The notes under the pieces were generated by a model. It was not told the origin of the DNA. It worked only from the letters and a program-made list of their open reading frames with translations, and did not search any database. A DNA stretch of 64,000 nucleotides from Klebsiella ornithinolytica NBRC 105727 = ATCC 31898. Its GTDB lineage: Bacteria; Pseudomonadota; Gammaproteobacteria; Enterobacterales; Enterobacteriaceae. Positions 55,402 to 63,971 of this stretch are shown here, in pieces. Position numbers and translations under genes: made by a program. Positions within the stretch are counted from its first letter, which is position 1. Each line of letters begins with the position of its first letter. The stretch spans positions 62,001 through 126,000 of the forward strand of contig NZ_BCYR01000003.1 of assembly GCF_001598295.1 (NCBI RefSeq). Reading direction: 5' to 3'.

Positions 55402-55833
55402 ATGTACAAGAAAATTCTCTTGCCGGTCGATGTATTTGAAATGGATTTGAGTGATAAAGCGGTTCGTCATGCTGAGTTCCTGGCGTCGGCTGAAGAGGGC
55501 GAAATTACGTTATTAAACGTATTGCCAAACAGCAGTCGTTCCGTTTTACGCGGCTTCGCTGCGGATATTCAGAAATTCGAAACCTTTATGAAAGCAGAGT
55601 CAGAAAAGAAAATGCAGACGCTGTCCCGTCTGTTCTCGATTCCGGCTGAGCGGATTCATACCCGGGTAGTATTTGGCAATGTCCGCGATGAAATACTGGC
55701 TATCGGCAATGCCGACGAGTTTGACGTGATTGTTGTTGGTTCACGCACACCGGGCCTATCCACGCATCTTCTCGGCTCGAACGCTGAATCAATTCTGCGC
55801 TACGCAAAAATACCGGTGCTGGTTGTCCGCTAG
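55402..55833 (+). CDS. uspG: Universal stress protein of the UspG type
   Basis: The 143-residue Usp-fold protein begins MYKKILLPVDVFEMDLSDKAVRHAEFLA like UspG. It ends with the ATP-binding loop VGSRTPGLSTHLLGSNAESILRYAKIPVLVVR, fitting G-2x-G-9x-G-S. In E. coli uspG is elsewhere, so this is either a relocated uspG or a paralogue. It is convergent with rspR. Confidence 0.88.
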   Translation: MYKKILLPVDVFEMDLSDKAVRHAEFLASAEEGEITLLNVLPNSSRSVLRGFAADIQKFETFMKAESEKKMQTLSRLFSIPAERIHTRVVFGNVRDEILAIGNADEFDVIVVGSRTPGLSTHLLGSNAESILRYAKIPVLVVR

Positions 55834-55849
55834 CGTATTTAGCCATCAG

Positions 55850-55882
55850 GGCGGCAGCGTTGCTGTTTATTTGGCTGCCGCC
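55850..55882. terminator. Shared hairpin between uspG and rspR
   Basis: GGCGGCAGC and GCTGCCGCC form a 9-bp stem with a 15-nt loop between the convergent genes. T-rich sequence is in the loop rather than after the stem, so efficiency is uncertain. Confidence 0.6.
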
Positions 55883-55890
55883 GAAATCAT

Positions 55891-56577
55891 TTACTCTTCA
55901 CTAAACCAGTCGCGGTTTTCCTGACGAATTAATAATACCGATTCACTGATTTCATGCAGGTGAATATTCATCGCGGTGCCGACCGCTTCCGCATCACGAT
56001 TTTCAAGAGCCTGAAAAATTTGATGGTGTTGGCGCAACAGCATCTCCGGCGAGGTAATGTGATCGAGGCTCATGTAGCGGACCCGGTCAATTGTCGCTTT
56101 AATATTCTCGACGGTATCCCACGCCAGCTGACAGTCGGCAATCAGCGACAGTTTTTGGTGAAATTCATCATCCAGCTGAAAAAAATCATTTAACTGCTGA
56201 CGCTCAACCGCAATACGCTGCTGGTTAAGATTTTGCTCAAGCTGATAGATTTGTTCAGCGGTGATCATTCCGGCGGCACGGCGCACCACGGCGCATTCGA
56301 TAGCCTGGCGAACGAAACATCCGTTGCGCACCTGAGACAGTGAGATCTTATTGACATAGCTGCCGCGCTGCGGGCGAATTTGAATAAGACCATTCTCAGC
56401 CAGTTTGATAAAAGCCTCACGCACCGGTTGGCGGGAAACGCTAAAACGCACAGACACTTCTTTCTCAGACAGCGGGGTACCCGGCGGGATCAAACAATGA
56501 ACGATATCATGGCGAAGGATACGATAAATTTGCTGGTTTACAGGCTGTGTCGGATTAAGTTGCAATTCTGCGGCCAT
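55891..56577 (-). CDS. rspR: GntR-family repressor RspR (YdfH)
   Basis: The 228-residue FadR/FCD-type GntR protein matches E. coli RspR closely. It has an HTH domain ([44 protein letters not shown]) and an all-helical FCD effector domain with histidine/aspartate metal-site residues ([24 protein letters not shown]). RspR represses rspAB in E. coli. Here it lies at the end of the sugar-acid locus and is the best candidate to bind the CTTGTATGGTAGT motif. No copy of the motif precedes its own gene. Confidence 0.93.
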   Translation of the reverse strand: MAAELQLNPTQPVNQQIYRILRHDIVHCLIPPGTPLSEKEVSVRFSVSRQPVREAFIKLAENGLIQIRPQRGSYVNKISLSQVRNGCFVRQAIECAVVRRAAGMITAEQIYQLEQNLNQQRIAVERQQLNDFFQLDDEFHQKLSLIADCQLAWDTVENIKATIDRVRYMSLDHITSPEMLLRQHHQIFQALENRDAEAVGTAMNIHLHEISESVLLIRQENRDWFSEE

Positions 56578-56639
56578 TGATGGTTACTTTTATTGGGGGA
56601 TATGCGCTATTTTACGCGTTATTTGTCCATTCGCCCATA

Positions 56640-56660
56640 CCCGGCCGCAAAGCGGCCGGG
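56640..56660 (-). terminator. Hairpin after ydfG
   Basis: CCCGGCCGC-AAA-GCGGCCGGG is a perfect 9-bp GC stem ten bases beyond the ydfG stop, lying between ydfG and rspR. It has no T-run. Confidence 0.6.
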
Positions 56661-56669
56661 CTGCCGGTT

Positions 56670-57419
56670 TTAGCCCGCGCGATGGACGCTCAGGCCGGCA
56701 AAGCTTTGGCTGACCGGCATCATTTCCAGCGTGTTGATATTGACATGCGCGGGCAGGGTGGCGACCCACCATACCGCTTCGGTCACATCTTCCGCTGTTA
56801 ATGCCTGGGTATTCTCGTAGGCTTTACTCGCTTTAGCATCGTCGCCTTTAAAACGGACGTTAGAGAACTCAGTACCGCCGACCAGGCCGGGCTCTACATC
56901 GGTCACTCGAATGGCTGTACCGTGCAGATCGGTACGCAGGTTCAGGCTGAACTGACGCACAAAGGCTTTGGTCGCGCCGTAGACGTTGCCGCCGGAATAA
57001 GGCCAGCTGCCGGCGGTGGAACCGATATTAATAATATGACCGCGGTTACGCTCAACCATACCCGGCAGCACGGCACGGGTCATATAGACCAGCCCTTTGT
57101 TGTTGGTGTCGATCATGTCTTCCCAGTCTTCGACGCTGGCTTTGTGCGCCGGCTCAAGGCCCAGCGCCAGACCGGCGTTATTGACCAGCACATCGATGGC
57201 CTGCCACTCGGCCGGTAGTCCGGCAATCATCTCTTCAATCGCGGCACGGTTGCGGACATCCAGCTGCGCGGTGTAGAGATTCGCGCCCAGCTCATCCTGC
57301 AACGTTTTCAGGCGCTCTTCGCGACGCCCGGTGGCGATCACCTTGTGACCATTAGCGATAAAACGGCGAGTCATGCTTTCACCAAAACCTGCTGTTGCCC
57401 CGGTAATCAGAATAATCAT
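56670..57419 (-). CDS. ydfG: NADP-dependent 3-hydroxy acid/malonic semialdehyde dehydrogenase YdfG
   Basis: The 249-residue short-chain dehydrogenase matches E. coli YdfG. It has the N-terminal dinucleotide site ILITGATAGFGESM, NNAGLAL, and the catalytic Tyr-x-x-x-Lys in NVYGATKAF with the upstream Ser in INIGSTAGSWP. YdfG oxidises L-allo-threonine and serine, and reduces malonic semialdehyde. ATG 57419 (MIILITGATAG) is preceded by AGGAG. Confidence 0.94.
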   Translation of the reverse strand: MIILITGATAGFGESMTRRFIANGHKVIATGRREERLKTLQDELGANLYTAQLDVRNRAAIEEMIAGLPAEWQAIDVLVNNAGLALGLEPAHKASVEDWEDMIDTNNKGLVYMTRAVLPGMVERNRGHIINIGSTAGSWPYSGGNVYGATKAFVRQFSLNLRTDLHGTAIRVTDVEPGLVGGTEFSNVRFKGDDAKASKAYENTQALTAEDVTEAVWWVATLPAHVNINTLEMMPVSQSFAGLSVHRAG

Positions 57420-57899
57420 TATCGCTCCTGTCAATGTTCTCATCATGCCCCAGCCGTCTTATGTCGGGGCTTTCCATACCGTCTTGCTTAATATTTTGCG
57501 TAAAAACGGTTCGCCGGCGTATTGCTGCGCGCCAAAGGACCCAATCCGGAGAAAAAGATTAAACAATGACGATAACCGCTCGTTACCAGCACTGTAGCTA
57601 CAAAAGAAAAGAGAGTCTACATCCGTGGAACAAGCAATACGTTTCCAAAACAGGTAATTGCGACGGCGAGCGCGGATGAGCGCCTTTCCGCCGGGATAAA
57701 CATCGCTGTGGCAAGAGTGGGCGAACCGGCGCTGTTGGCTAACGGAAAAGAGGTGGCCGGCTGGTCAGTTATGCGAACCTTGTGGAAAAATAAACAAGAA
57801 AGCATTCATGGCATGAATTGATCATCGACGACATTATGGGGATTGTTATTCTGCCGCCACACGACAGAAGAGCACAGGATTGACACCTAAATCCTTGTC
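57420..57899. other. Gap upstream of ydfG
   Basis: About 480 bases hold the ydfG promoter and no confident gene. A start-less open frame of about 60 codons on the plus strand (ending near 57820) might be a degenerate gene end, but I cannot match it to a family. Confidence 0.3.
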
Positions 57900-57927
57900 G
57901 CGCCGGCCCGTTGCGGCGGCGCTTTTT
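57900..57927 (+). terminator. Terminator-like hairpin directly upstream of a small ORF
   Basis: GCGCCG pairs with CGGCGC, with further internal pairing, followed by six T's. It ends 18 bases before the ATG of the 40-residue membrane protein, so it may attenuate that gene or end a short upstream RNA. Confidence 0.7.
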
Positions 57928-57945
57928 TGCCTGAGGAGGGTTCCG

Positions 57946-58068
57946 ATGAACGAATGGGAAGAAGAAGAGAGCATTCCGACGCACGCCACCATAATCAGCA
58001 CGGCAATCGATATTCTTGGCGTAACGGGCGCGCTGCTGGTGGCCGGCGTTTTCTTTTTTTTGTTATGA
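57946..58068 (+). CDS. Small membrane protein, 40 residues
   Basis: The frame begins with an acidic, soluble part, MNEWEEEESIPTHATIISTA, and ends in a hydrophobic helix, DILGVTGALLVAGVFFFLL. GAGGAGGG lies six to seven bases before the ATG, an excellent ribosome site. An upstream in-frame ATG at 57880 would run through the terminator hairpin and is unlikely. I do not recognise the family. It is 98 bases upstream of dcp, on the same strand. Confidence 0.65.
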   Translation: MNEWEEEESIPTHATIISTAIDILGVTGALLVAGVFFFLL

Positions 58069-58166
58069 CCGCGTTCGGGTAGCGCCGCTCGCCAGCAGGC
58101 GGAAATCATTGCGGTCAATCAATGAGTTGCCTAATCTTACTGGATTACCGAGTCCAGGAGACGATG

Positions 58167-60212
58167 ATGGCCGACAATAACCCCTTTTTGCGCGTCAGTC
58201 TGTTGCCTTATCAGGCACCCCAGTTTGATCTGATTGACGATACCCATTACCGACCGGCCTTTGATGAAGGCGTTCGCCGTCAGCGGGAAGAGATTGCCGC
58301 GATAGTAAATAATCCGGCGCCGGCGGACTTTGCCAACACGCTGGTCGCGCTCGAGCAGAGCGGGCAGCTGCTGGCGCGCGTTACCCGGGTATTTTTTGCC
58401 ATGGCCGGGGCGCATACCAACCCGACGATCCAGGCGCTTGATGAGCAATTTTCTGCTGAGCTGGCGGATCTGGGAAATGATATCTGGCTTAACGCGGCGC
58501 TATTCGAGCGCGTGAAGCAGGTATGGCAGCAGCGTGACACCTTGCCGCCAGATAGCGAGTCCCGCAGGCTGCTGGAGATCACCTGGCAGCGTTTTACGCT
58601 GGCCGGTGCGACCCTGGCCGATGCGCAAAAAACGGAGCTGCGGGCTTTGAATACCCAGGCTGCGGCTTTGCAGAGTCAGTTTCAGCAGCGGCTGCTGGCG
58701 GCGGTTAAATCCGGCGGTCTGGTGGTTGACGACCCGGAGCAGTTAGCCGGACTCAGCGATGAAGAGATTGCTGAAGCCGCAGATGCCGCGCGGGAAAAAG
58801 GGCTGAGCGATCGCTGGCTGCTGCCTTTGCTGAACACCACCCAGCAACCGGCGTTACTCGCCTTACGCTGTCGCCAGACGCGTGAAAATCTGTTTGCTGC
58901 CGGCTGGAAACGCAATCAGAAGGGCGATGCGAATGATACCCGCGAGCTGGTGCTTCGCCTGGCGGAGATTCGCGCCCGGAAAGCGGAACTGCTGGGCGTG
59001 GCGGATTACGCCAGCTGGTCGATGGCCGACCAAATGGCGGCAACGCCCGAGGCGGCATTTGCGTTCATGCGTCGGATAGCCCCGGCCGCCCGGGCAAGAG
59101 CGGAACGGGAGCTGGCGGATATCCAACGGGTGATTGATGGTGAGGGCGGCGGTTTTAAGGCTGAAGCCTGGGACTGGTTGTATTACGGCGAACAGGTGCG
59201 CCGGGCGACATTCGCCATCGATGAAGCCCAGTTAAAACCCTACTTCTCCCTCGACCGCGTTTTAGAGGATGGCGTGTTCTGGACGGCGTCGCAGTTGTTT
59301 GGTCTGCGCTTTGTCGAACGGTTTGATATTCCGGTTTATCATCCGGACGTCCGGGTATGGGAAATTTTTGACGCCAACGGGGAAGGTCTGGCGCTGTTTT
59401 ACGGCGACTACTTCTCGCGGGATTCGAAAAGCGGCGGGGCGTGGATGGATGTCTTCGTTGAACAATCCACGCTGCTCGCCCGGCATCCGGTGATTTACAA
59501 CGTCTGCAACTACCAGAAACCGAAGGCCGGCCACAGCGCGCTGCTCTCCTGGGATGAGGTCATCACCTTATTCCATGAATTTGGTCACGCGCTGCACGGG
59601 CTGTTTGCCAGTCAGCGTTACGCCAGTCTGTCGGGGACCAATACGCCGCGCGATTTTGTTGAGTTTCCGTCGCAGATCTTTGAGCACTGGGCCAGTCAGT
59701 CTCAGGTGTTCGCCCACTATGCGCGCCATTATCAGACCGGGGAAGCGATGCCGGATACGCTGCGTGAGCGGATGCTGCGCGCGGCGAAGTTTAATAAGGG
59801 CTATGACATGAGCGAGCTGCTGGCGGCGGCGCTGTTGGATATGCACTGGCATAGCCTCTCGTCGGCAGATATTCCGCGCGATGTCGATAGCTTTGAAGCG
59901 CTGGCGTTGCGTCAGGAGCAGATGGACCTCGCCGCGGTACCGCCGCGCTACCGTAGCAGCTACTTCTCGCATATCTTCGGCGGCGGCTATGCCGCAGGTT
60001 ATTACGCCTACCTGTGGACGCAGATGCTGGCCGATGACGGCTATCAGTGGTTCGTTGAGCAGGGCGGGTTAACCCGCGAAAACGGCCAGCGCTTCCGCGA
60101 GGCGATTTTGTCCCGCGGTAACAGCACTGATTTAGCAGAACTTTATCGCCAGTGGCGCGGGCACGATCCGAAGATTGAGCCGATGCTGGAAAACCGCGGA
60201 CTGAGTGCATAG
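58167..60212 (+). CDS. dcp: Dipeptidyl carboxypeptidase Dcp (M3)
   Basis: The 681-residue M3A zinc peptidase releases C-terminal dipeptides. The zinc site is FHEFGHALHGLF (H-E-x-x-H), followed by the family segment SGTNTPRDFVEFPSQIFEHW and the C-terminal YRSSYFSHIFGGGYAAGYYAYLW. ATG 58167 (MADNNPFLRV) gives the same length as E. coli Dcp. An ATG at 58164 is equally near the AGGAG, and a start at 58122 is unlikely. It follows ydfG as in E. coli. Confidence 0.95.
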   Translation: MADNNPFLRVSLLPYQAPQFDLIDDTHYRPAFDEGVRRQREEIAAIVNNPAPADFANTLVALEQSGQLLARVTRVFFAMAGAHTNPTIQALDEQFSAELADLGNDIWLNAALFERVKQVWQQRDTLPPDSESRRLLEITWQRFTLAGATLADAQKTELRALNTQAAALQSQFQQRLLAAVKSGGLVVDDPEQLAGLSDEEIAEAADAAREKGLSDRWLLPLLNTTQQPALLALRCRQTRENLFAAGWKRNQKGDANDTRELVLRLAEIRARKAELLGVADYASWSMADQMAATPEAAFAFMRRIAPAARARAERELADIQRVIDGEGGGFKAEAWDWLYYGEQVRRATFAIDEAQLKPYFSLDRVLEDGVFWTASQLFGLRFVERFDIPVYHPDVRVWEIFDANGEGLALFYGDYFSRDSKSGGAWMDVFVEQSTLLARHPVIYNVCNYQKPKAGHSALLSWDEVITLFHEFGHALHGLFASQRYASLSGTNTPRDFVEFPSQIFEHWASQSQVFAHYARHYQTGEAMPDTLRERMLRAAKFNKGYDMSELLAAALLDMHWHSLSSADIPRDVDSFEALALRQEQMDLAAVPPRYRSSYFSHIFGGGYAAGYYAYLWTQMLADDGYQWFVEQGGLTRENGQRFREAILSRGNSTDLAELYRQWRGHDPKIEPMLENRGLSA

Positions 60213-60235
60213 GCTAACCGTGTGTCGGAAACAGA

Positions 60236-60259
60236 ACCGGGCCTGAGGCCCGGTTTTTT
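60236..60259 (+). terminator. Rho-independent terminator of dcp
   Basis: ACCGGGCC pairs with GGCCCGGT around TGA, followed by six T's. Confidence 0.92.
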
Positions 60260-60369
60260 GTCCACTTTTTGTACCTCAACATCGCTTATGCATGTCGGCG
60301 GTATGGGGAAAATCTTGTCCGCAGGCCGATAGATTCACCCCCTGGGGACAATGACATTTTCTCTCTCCG

Positions 60370-60612
60370 TCACTCCTCGACCATCCACATATCAGCCTCT
60401 TCAAACATTTCCTGCACAGCACGGCTGATTTGTTCTTTTTCGTGCTTGCTGGCATCGGTGTTAATTGCCGGTAGCGTCATCATCGGCTTTACACGTACAT
60501 CAGCATCGGGAAAGATACGGTGAATTCGCTTCGATAGTTCAGCTGCAATCGTCTCTTTCGCCCCGGGAAGGCCCTCAAAGTTCCGCTTGTCATAAATCAG
60601 TTCCACAAACAT
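60370..60612 (-). CDS. DinI-family protein (MsgA-like)
   Basis: The 80-residue protein belongs to the DinI-like family. It begins MFVELIYDKRNFEGLPGAKE, contains RIHRIFPDADVRVKPM and ends with the acidic helix EMFEEADMWMVEE. Salmonella MsgA, implicated in macrophage survival, reads very similarly. DinI proteins bind RecA filaments through the acidic C-terminal helix. A textbook LexA box lies just upstream, so it should be SOS-induced. Confidence 0.88.
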   Translation of the reverse strand: MFVELIYDKRNFEGLPGAKETIAAELSKRIHRIFPDADVRVKPMMTLPAINTDASKHEKEQISRAVQEMFEEADMWMVEE

Positions 60613-60648
60613 ATTTCATCTCTCAGCGTTAATTGTTGGCGCTATTTT

Positions 60649-60668
60649 TACTGTATTTGCATACAGTA
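60649..60668 (-). promoter_or_regulatory. LexA box (SOS operator)
   Basis: TACTGTATTTGCATACAGTA contains the CTGT-N8-ACAG core and AT-rich centre of the LexA consensus, with both flanking TA pairs. It is 36 bases upstream of the DinI-family ATG. Confidence 0.93.
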
Positions 60669-60997
60669 TCAAGTTGCGTGGACGACGGGAAGGCCAATAG
60701 CGCGATGCAGCGATGGTTTGTTGTGTGTCGCTGGCGAAACCGTCACACGGTTCGTCACGAAAAGAGCCGCTGATTAAATGTATCCAGACGTCGGCAAACA
60801 GAATCGCCCGGTGTTATCTCTTCTTCATCCTGCAGACCTCTTGCGGCGCTGTCCTTAGTGACGCCCTGCGCTCTGAACGACGTTGTTAAACAACTAAATA
60901 TTAACTCTTTGTAATTAATATTTTTTTTGCTGTTTATTTGTCCCCGCTTAGACGAGAATATCCTCCCCGATAATGAAATGGCTGAAAAGGATCCGCT
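60669..60997. other. Gap between DinI-family gene and 76-residue ORF
   Basis: About 330 bases, becoming AT-rich after 60890 (TTAATATTTTTTTTGC), which probably holds the promoter of the following gene. No other gene is seen. Confidence 0.3.
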
Positions 60998-61228
60998 ATG
61001 TTAGAAAAATACTTTCAATTTGATGGCGATAGTGGCGACGCGGCTATCGAGAAACATAAGCGTCTGCTCGCTGTTCAGGCGGCATTAGAAATTTCGAAAG
61101 CCGCCGTCTCTTCATCAACCGCGAATTCCGGGATTCGTAGCCAGATGGATTTACGCAATGTGGCTCAGGAAGTCGCTTCCTTAGCCGATGCCATTCAGGA
61201 TGCGCTCGAAGGTTACGAGGAAAACTAA
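60998..61228 (+). CDS. Small acidic cytoplasmic protein, 76 residues, unknown function
   Basis: The protein (MLEKYFQFDGDSGDAAIEKH...) is mostly helical and acidic at both ends (DALEGYEEN). It has no signal or membrane segment. AAAAGGATCC precedes the ATG, and a strong terminator follows 32 bases after the stop, so it looks like an independent gene. I do not recognise the family. Confidence 0.75.
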   Translation: MLEKYFQFDGDSGDAAIEKHKRLLAVQAALEISKAAVSSSTANSGIRSQMDLRNVAQEVASLADAIQDALEGYEEN

Positions 61229-61260
61229 TCCCGGCCATCGCTGCGATCTCTCCGCGTCAG

Positions 61261-61284
61261 GCCTCGCGTTTGCGAGGCTTTTTT
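61261..61284 (+). terminator. Rho-independent terminator
   Basis: GCCTCGC-GTTT-GCGAGGC followed by six T's ends the 76-residue gene's transcript. Confidence 0.93.
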
Positions 61285-61337
61285 ACGTCTGAGGTTTTGT
61301 CCGGGGATGTTCCGGATGGCGAGCGATCGCTGACCGG

Positions 61338-62213
61338 CTAGGGCCTTTTATCGTCTTTGGACCAGTGCCTGACCAGCGTTTCACCGATGGCCGCAATCTG
61401 TTTATTGCGCTCATCCATTGAGGCCGGGGTTGCGGTTAAATAAATCACCACGATGCGCGCGGCTTTACCGTCCGGACCGAGAGCGGCGATGATTCCGCGC
61501 GAGCCGCGGTTGCCGGCTCCGGTCTTATCGGCAATAAACCAGCCTGCCGGCAGCGCTGAGCGCAACAGCGGCCCCGCAACTTTGTCCTCTACCATCCAGC
61601 GTTGCAACTGCTGCTGCGAGGCGGGGGAAAGCACGCGGCCGGTCAACAGATTTCGCAGTGTCCTGGCCATCGCTTCCGGAGTCGTCGTATCACGCACATC
61701 GCCCGGCCGCGCTTCATTGAGTTCCGTTTCCCACCGGTCGAGTCGCGAAGTCTGGTCGCCGCTGTGGCGCAGGAACGTGGTCAGCCCCTGCGGGCCGCCG
61801 AGAGTGGTCAACAGCAGGTTTGCCGCCGTATTATCGCTCAGGGTAATGGCGGCCGCGCACAGTTCGCCCACGGTGAGCCCATCGGCAAGATGCTTCTCCG
61901 TCACCGGCGAGTATTCCACCAGATCCTGCTGCCGGTAATGGATACGGCGATCGAGCTGTTCTTCACCGGTATCGACGCGCGACAAGACTGCGCCGCAGAG
62001 CAGCACTTTAAAGGTGCTCATCATCGGGAAGCGTTCGCCAGCGCGATAGCCGGACAGCAGTTGGCCGGAAGCTAAATCCAGTTCGGCGTAGCCGACCCGG
62101 CCCTGCAGCTGGCTTTCGGCTTGTTTAACCGTCGTCACCGTGGCTTCATGCGCCCAACCGGGGAGCGCCAGGGCGGCTAACAATGGCAGAAGGGCGAATC
62201 GATATTGACGCAT
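61338..62213 (-). CDS. Chromosomal class A beta-lactamase (TEM/SHV-related)
   Basis: The 291-residue periplasmic serine lactamase has a signal peptide ([21 protein letters not shown]). Active-site motifs are intact: S-T-F-K ([11 protein letters not shown]), S-D-N ([10 protein letters not shown]), Glu166 in [12 protein letters not shown] ([11 protein letters not shown]) and an Arg in RGSRGII. The middle ([11 protein letters not shown]) and the C-terminal half ([18 protein letters not shown]) read like TEM, while ETELNEA and HYRQQDL are SHV-like. The position beside an AAA ATPase gene recalls chromosomal SHV/LEN loci. It fits the chromosomal penicillinases of Raoultella (PLA/ORN/TER). ATG 62213 gives a proper signal; 62276 would not. 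It carries an eight-residue tail after the final Trp (SKDDKRP). Confidence 0.93.
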   Translation of the reverse strand: MRQYRFALLPLLAALALPGWAHEATVTTVKQAESQLQGRVGYAELDLASGQLLSGYRAGERFPMMSTFKVLLCGAVLSRVDTGEEQLDRRIHYRQQDLVEYSPVTEKHLADGLTVGELCAAAITLSDNTAANLLLTTLGGPQGLTTFLRHSGDQTSRLDRWETELNEARPGDVRDTTTPEAMARTLRNLLTGRVLSPASQQQLQRWMVEDKVAGPLLRSALPAGWFIADKTGAGNRGSRGIIAALGPDGKAARIVVIYLTATPASMDERNKQIAAIGETLVRHWSKDDKRP

Positions 62214-62505
62214 AGCGGAATGTTTCCCTGCAGGTTGTTGTCCACAAGTCGATCTGGCGGGTTTTGCGGACGTCACGGAAAATAAACAAAAAATAAAGAC
62301 AAATAAGAGTTATGAAGATTCACAATTTCTCTTTTTTCCTTCATCATCTGCCAGCTTTTACCAGTAATAATCAATGCTTAGCTCACTATATGAAAGAGTT
62401 TTTTTCATTCAGGCTGGTATGAACTATAAGAATGTACTGAAGGTTGTATAAATGCTCTACGCCGTCGGCAATCACATATTAACCATTGATCCATCCGGGA
62501 GGAAC
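62214..62505. promoter_or_regulatory. Region between bla and the divergent small ORF
   Basis: This AT-rich gap contains the bla promoter (reading left) and the promoter of the plus-strand genes. No ampR-type regulator gene or obvious operator is present, which suggests constitutive bla expression. Confidence 0.4.
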
Positions 62506-62769
62506 ATGGTGGACCCGCTAATTAAGGTCATGCTGGTGGGGGGAAAGGCGGATGGCCTGTTGGTCAGCGTCGCCGGTACCGCGACGGAACTGTCCGTCAC
62601 CGCCGCGCAGTATGGCGCGAAATCTGGCAATCCGCTGAGCTATCGGATTGTTTCGCAAACGATCGATGATGAGCGCTACTTTTTCGGTGTGTTTAGCGAA
62701 ACCCATGACGATGCTGACAAGCTCAAACGCGTGGCCCTGACCCGAGGCATGAAAAAGTCTCTCCGCTGA
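62506..62769 (+). CDS. Hypothetical protein, 87 residues
   Basis: The protein begins MVDPLIKVMLVGGKADGLLV and has a mixed alpha/beta look ending in a basic tail (RGMKKSLR). GGGAGG lies three bases before ATG 62506, and a GTG at 62509 has better spacing. A start at 62452 would give 105 residues with a weaker AAGG site. No family is recognised. It precedes the ATPase gene by 101 bases on the same strand. Confidence 0.6.
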   Translation: MVDPLIKVMLVGGKADGLLVSVAGTATELSVTAAQYGAKSGNPLSYRIVSQTIDDERYFFGVFSETHDDADKLKRVALTRGMKKSLR

Positions 62770-62870
62770 GTGCGTCCTTGCCGGACGATTGACCTTCGTC
62801 CGGCCTGACCGTGTTATCATTCCCCTTGTTTGCCACTGCCGTAGCACGGAGTTTTTTCATCGGGAGCACC

Positions 62871-63971
62871 ATGATTCACCATATCCGCATACAAAATTTC
62901 AGGTCGGTCAGGGATATCGAACTGGAACTGGGCGCGCTCAATATCGTGTTTGGGCCGAATGGCTGCGGCAAGTCCAACATCTACAAAGCGATTCACCTGT
63001 TAACCGCCTCCGCGGACGGCAAGTTCTCAAGCTATATCAGCGAGGAGGGCGGCCTGGAAAATGTGATGTGGTCAGGGCGAACGGCACCGACGGCGCGCCA
63101 CCCGCGTCGGCTGCAAATTTCCTGTCTGACCGCGGAGTTTGACTATGAGCTCCAGGTGGGTTTCCCGGAAAAGCTGCCTTATCCCACTCAGTTTATGCTC
63201 GACCCGATTGTCAAAGAGGAGTCCATCTGGCTGGCGGGATTCTCCCGGCGACCTTCTGCCAGGGTGCTGCAGCGGAAAAACCAGGCCGCGTTCCTGCTCG
63301 ATGTCAACGGCGAGAAAAATACCTTCACCGACACGATTTATGAAAACGAGTCGATCTTTGGTCAACTGGGCGAGCCGCACCGCTTCCCGGAAGTTTCTCG
63401 CGTCCGGGAAACGATGCGCCAGTGGCGTTTCTACCATGAATTTAATATCGGCCGACATTCGGCGCTCCGACATCCGACGGTAGGTTATCGTTCACCGGTC
63501 CTCGACAGCGACGGGCATAATCTTGCCGCCGCTTTTCAGACGATTGTCGAAATTGGCGCCGAAGCGCTCCTGCACGAGATTCTGGCCGCCGCTTTTCCGG
63601 AGTGCACGTTCTTCTGCGAAAACGAAAACTCGCGTTTCTCGATTAAGATGCGGCGCAACGGGGTGTTTCGCCCGCTGCTGGCGGCGGAAATGTCGGACGG
63701 CACGCTGCGTTTTTTATGTCTGGCGGTAGCGCTGTTGAGCCCGCGTCCGCCGGCATTCCTGGCAATTAACGAACCGGAAAACAGCCTGCATCGGCAGATG
63801 TTCCCGGCGCTGGCGAGGCTGATTGTCGAGGCCTCCCGCTATAGCCAAATCTGGTTGACCAGCCACTCTGCCGAGCTGGCGGCACTTATCTCCTCGCAGG
63901 CCGAGAGCCGGCTATATGAGCTGGAAAACAGCGACGGCGAGACGCGAATAAAAGCTGCAGCCGCCGGATAA
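62871..63971 (+). CDS. AAA-family ATPase (RecF/OLD-like, no nuclease domain)
   Basis: The 366-residue SMC/RecF-type ATPase has an N-terminal IRIQNFRSVRDIELELG, Walker A FGPNGCGKSN, a signature-like region MSDGTLRFLCLAVALL and Walker B LAINEPENSLH, followed by the switch His in WLTSHSAEL. It ends soon after this core, so there is no TOPRIM nuclease domain as in OLD proteins. A RecF-like gene next to chromosomal SHV-type lactamases is remembered from Klebsiella. Its function is unknown. ATG 62871 follows GGGAG. Confidence 0.88.
   Translation: MIHHIRIQNFRSVRDIELELGALNIVFGPNGCGKSNIYKAIHLLTASADGKFSSYISEEGGLENVMWSGRTAPTARHPRRLQISCLTAEFDYELQVGFPEKLPYPTQFMLDPIVKEESIWLAGFSRRPSARVLQRKNQAAFLLDVNGEKNTFTDTIYENESIFGQLGEPHRFPEVSRVRETMRQWRFYHEFNIGRHSALRHPTVGYRSPVLDSDGHNLAAAFQTIVEIGAEALLHEILAAAFPECTFFCENENSRFSIKMRRNGVFRPLLAAEMSDGTLRFLCLAVALLSPRPPAFLAINEPENSLHRQMFPALARLIVEASRYSQIWLTSHSAELAALISSQAESRLYELENSDGETRIKAAAAG

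Noticed and set aside
57617-57820. Possible gene fragment (plus strand, start-less) or 62-codon minus-strand frame upstream of the 40-residue ORF
   Set aside because: There is no start codon or ribosome site on the plus strand, the minus-strand frame has none either, and neither matches a family I know.
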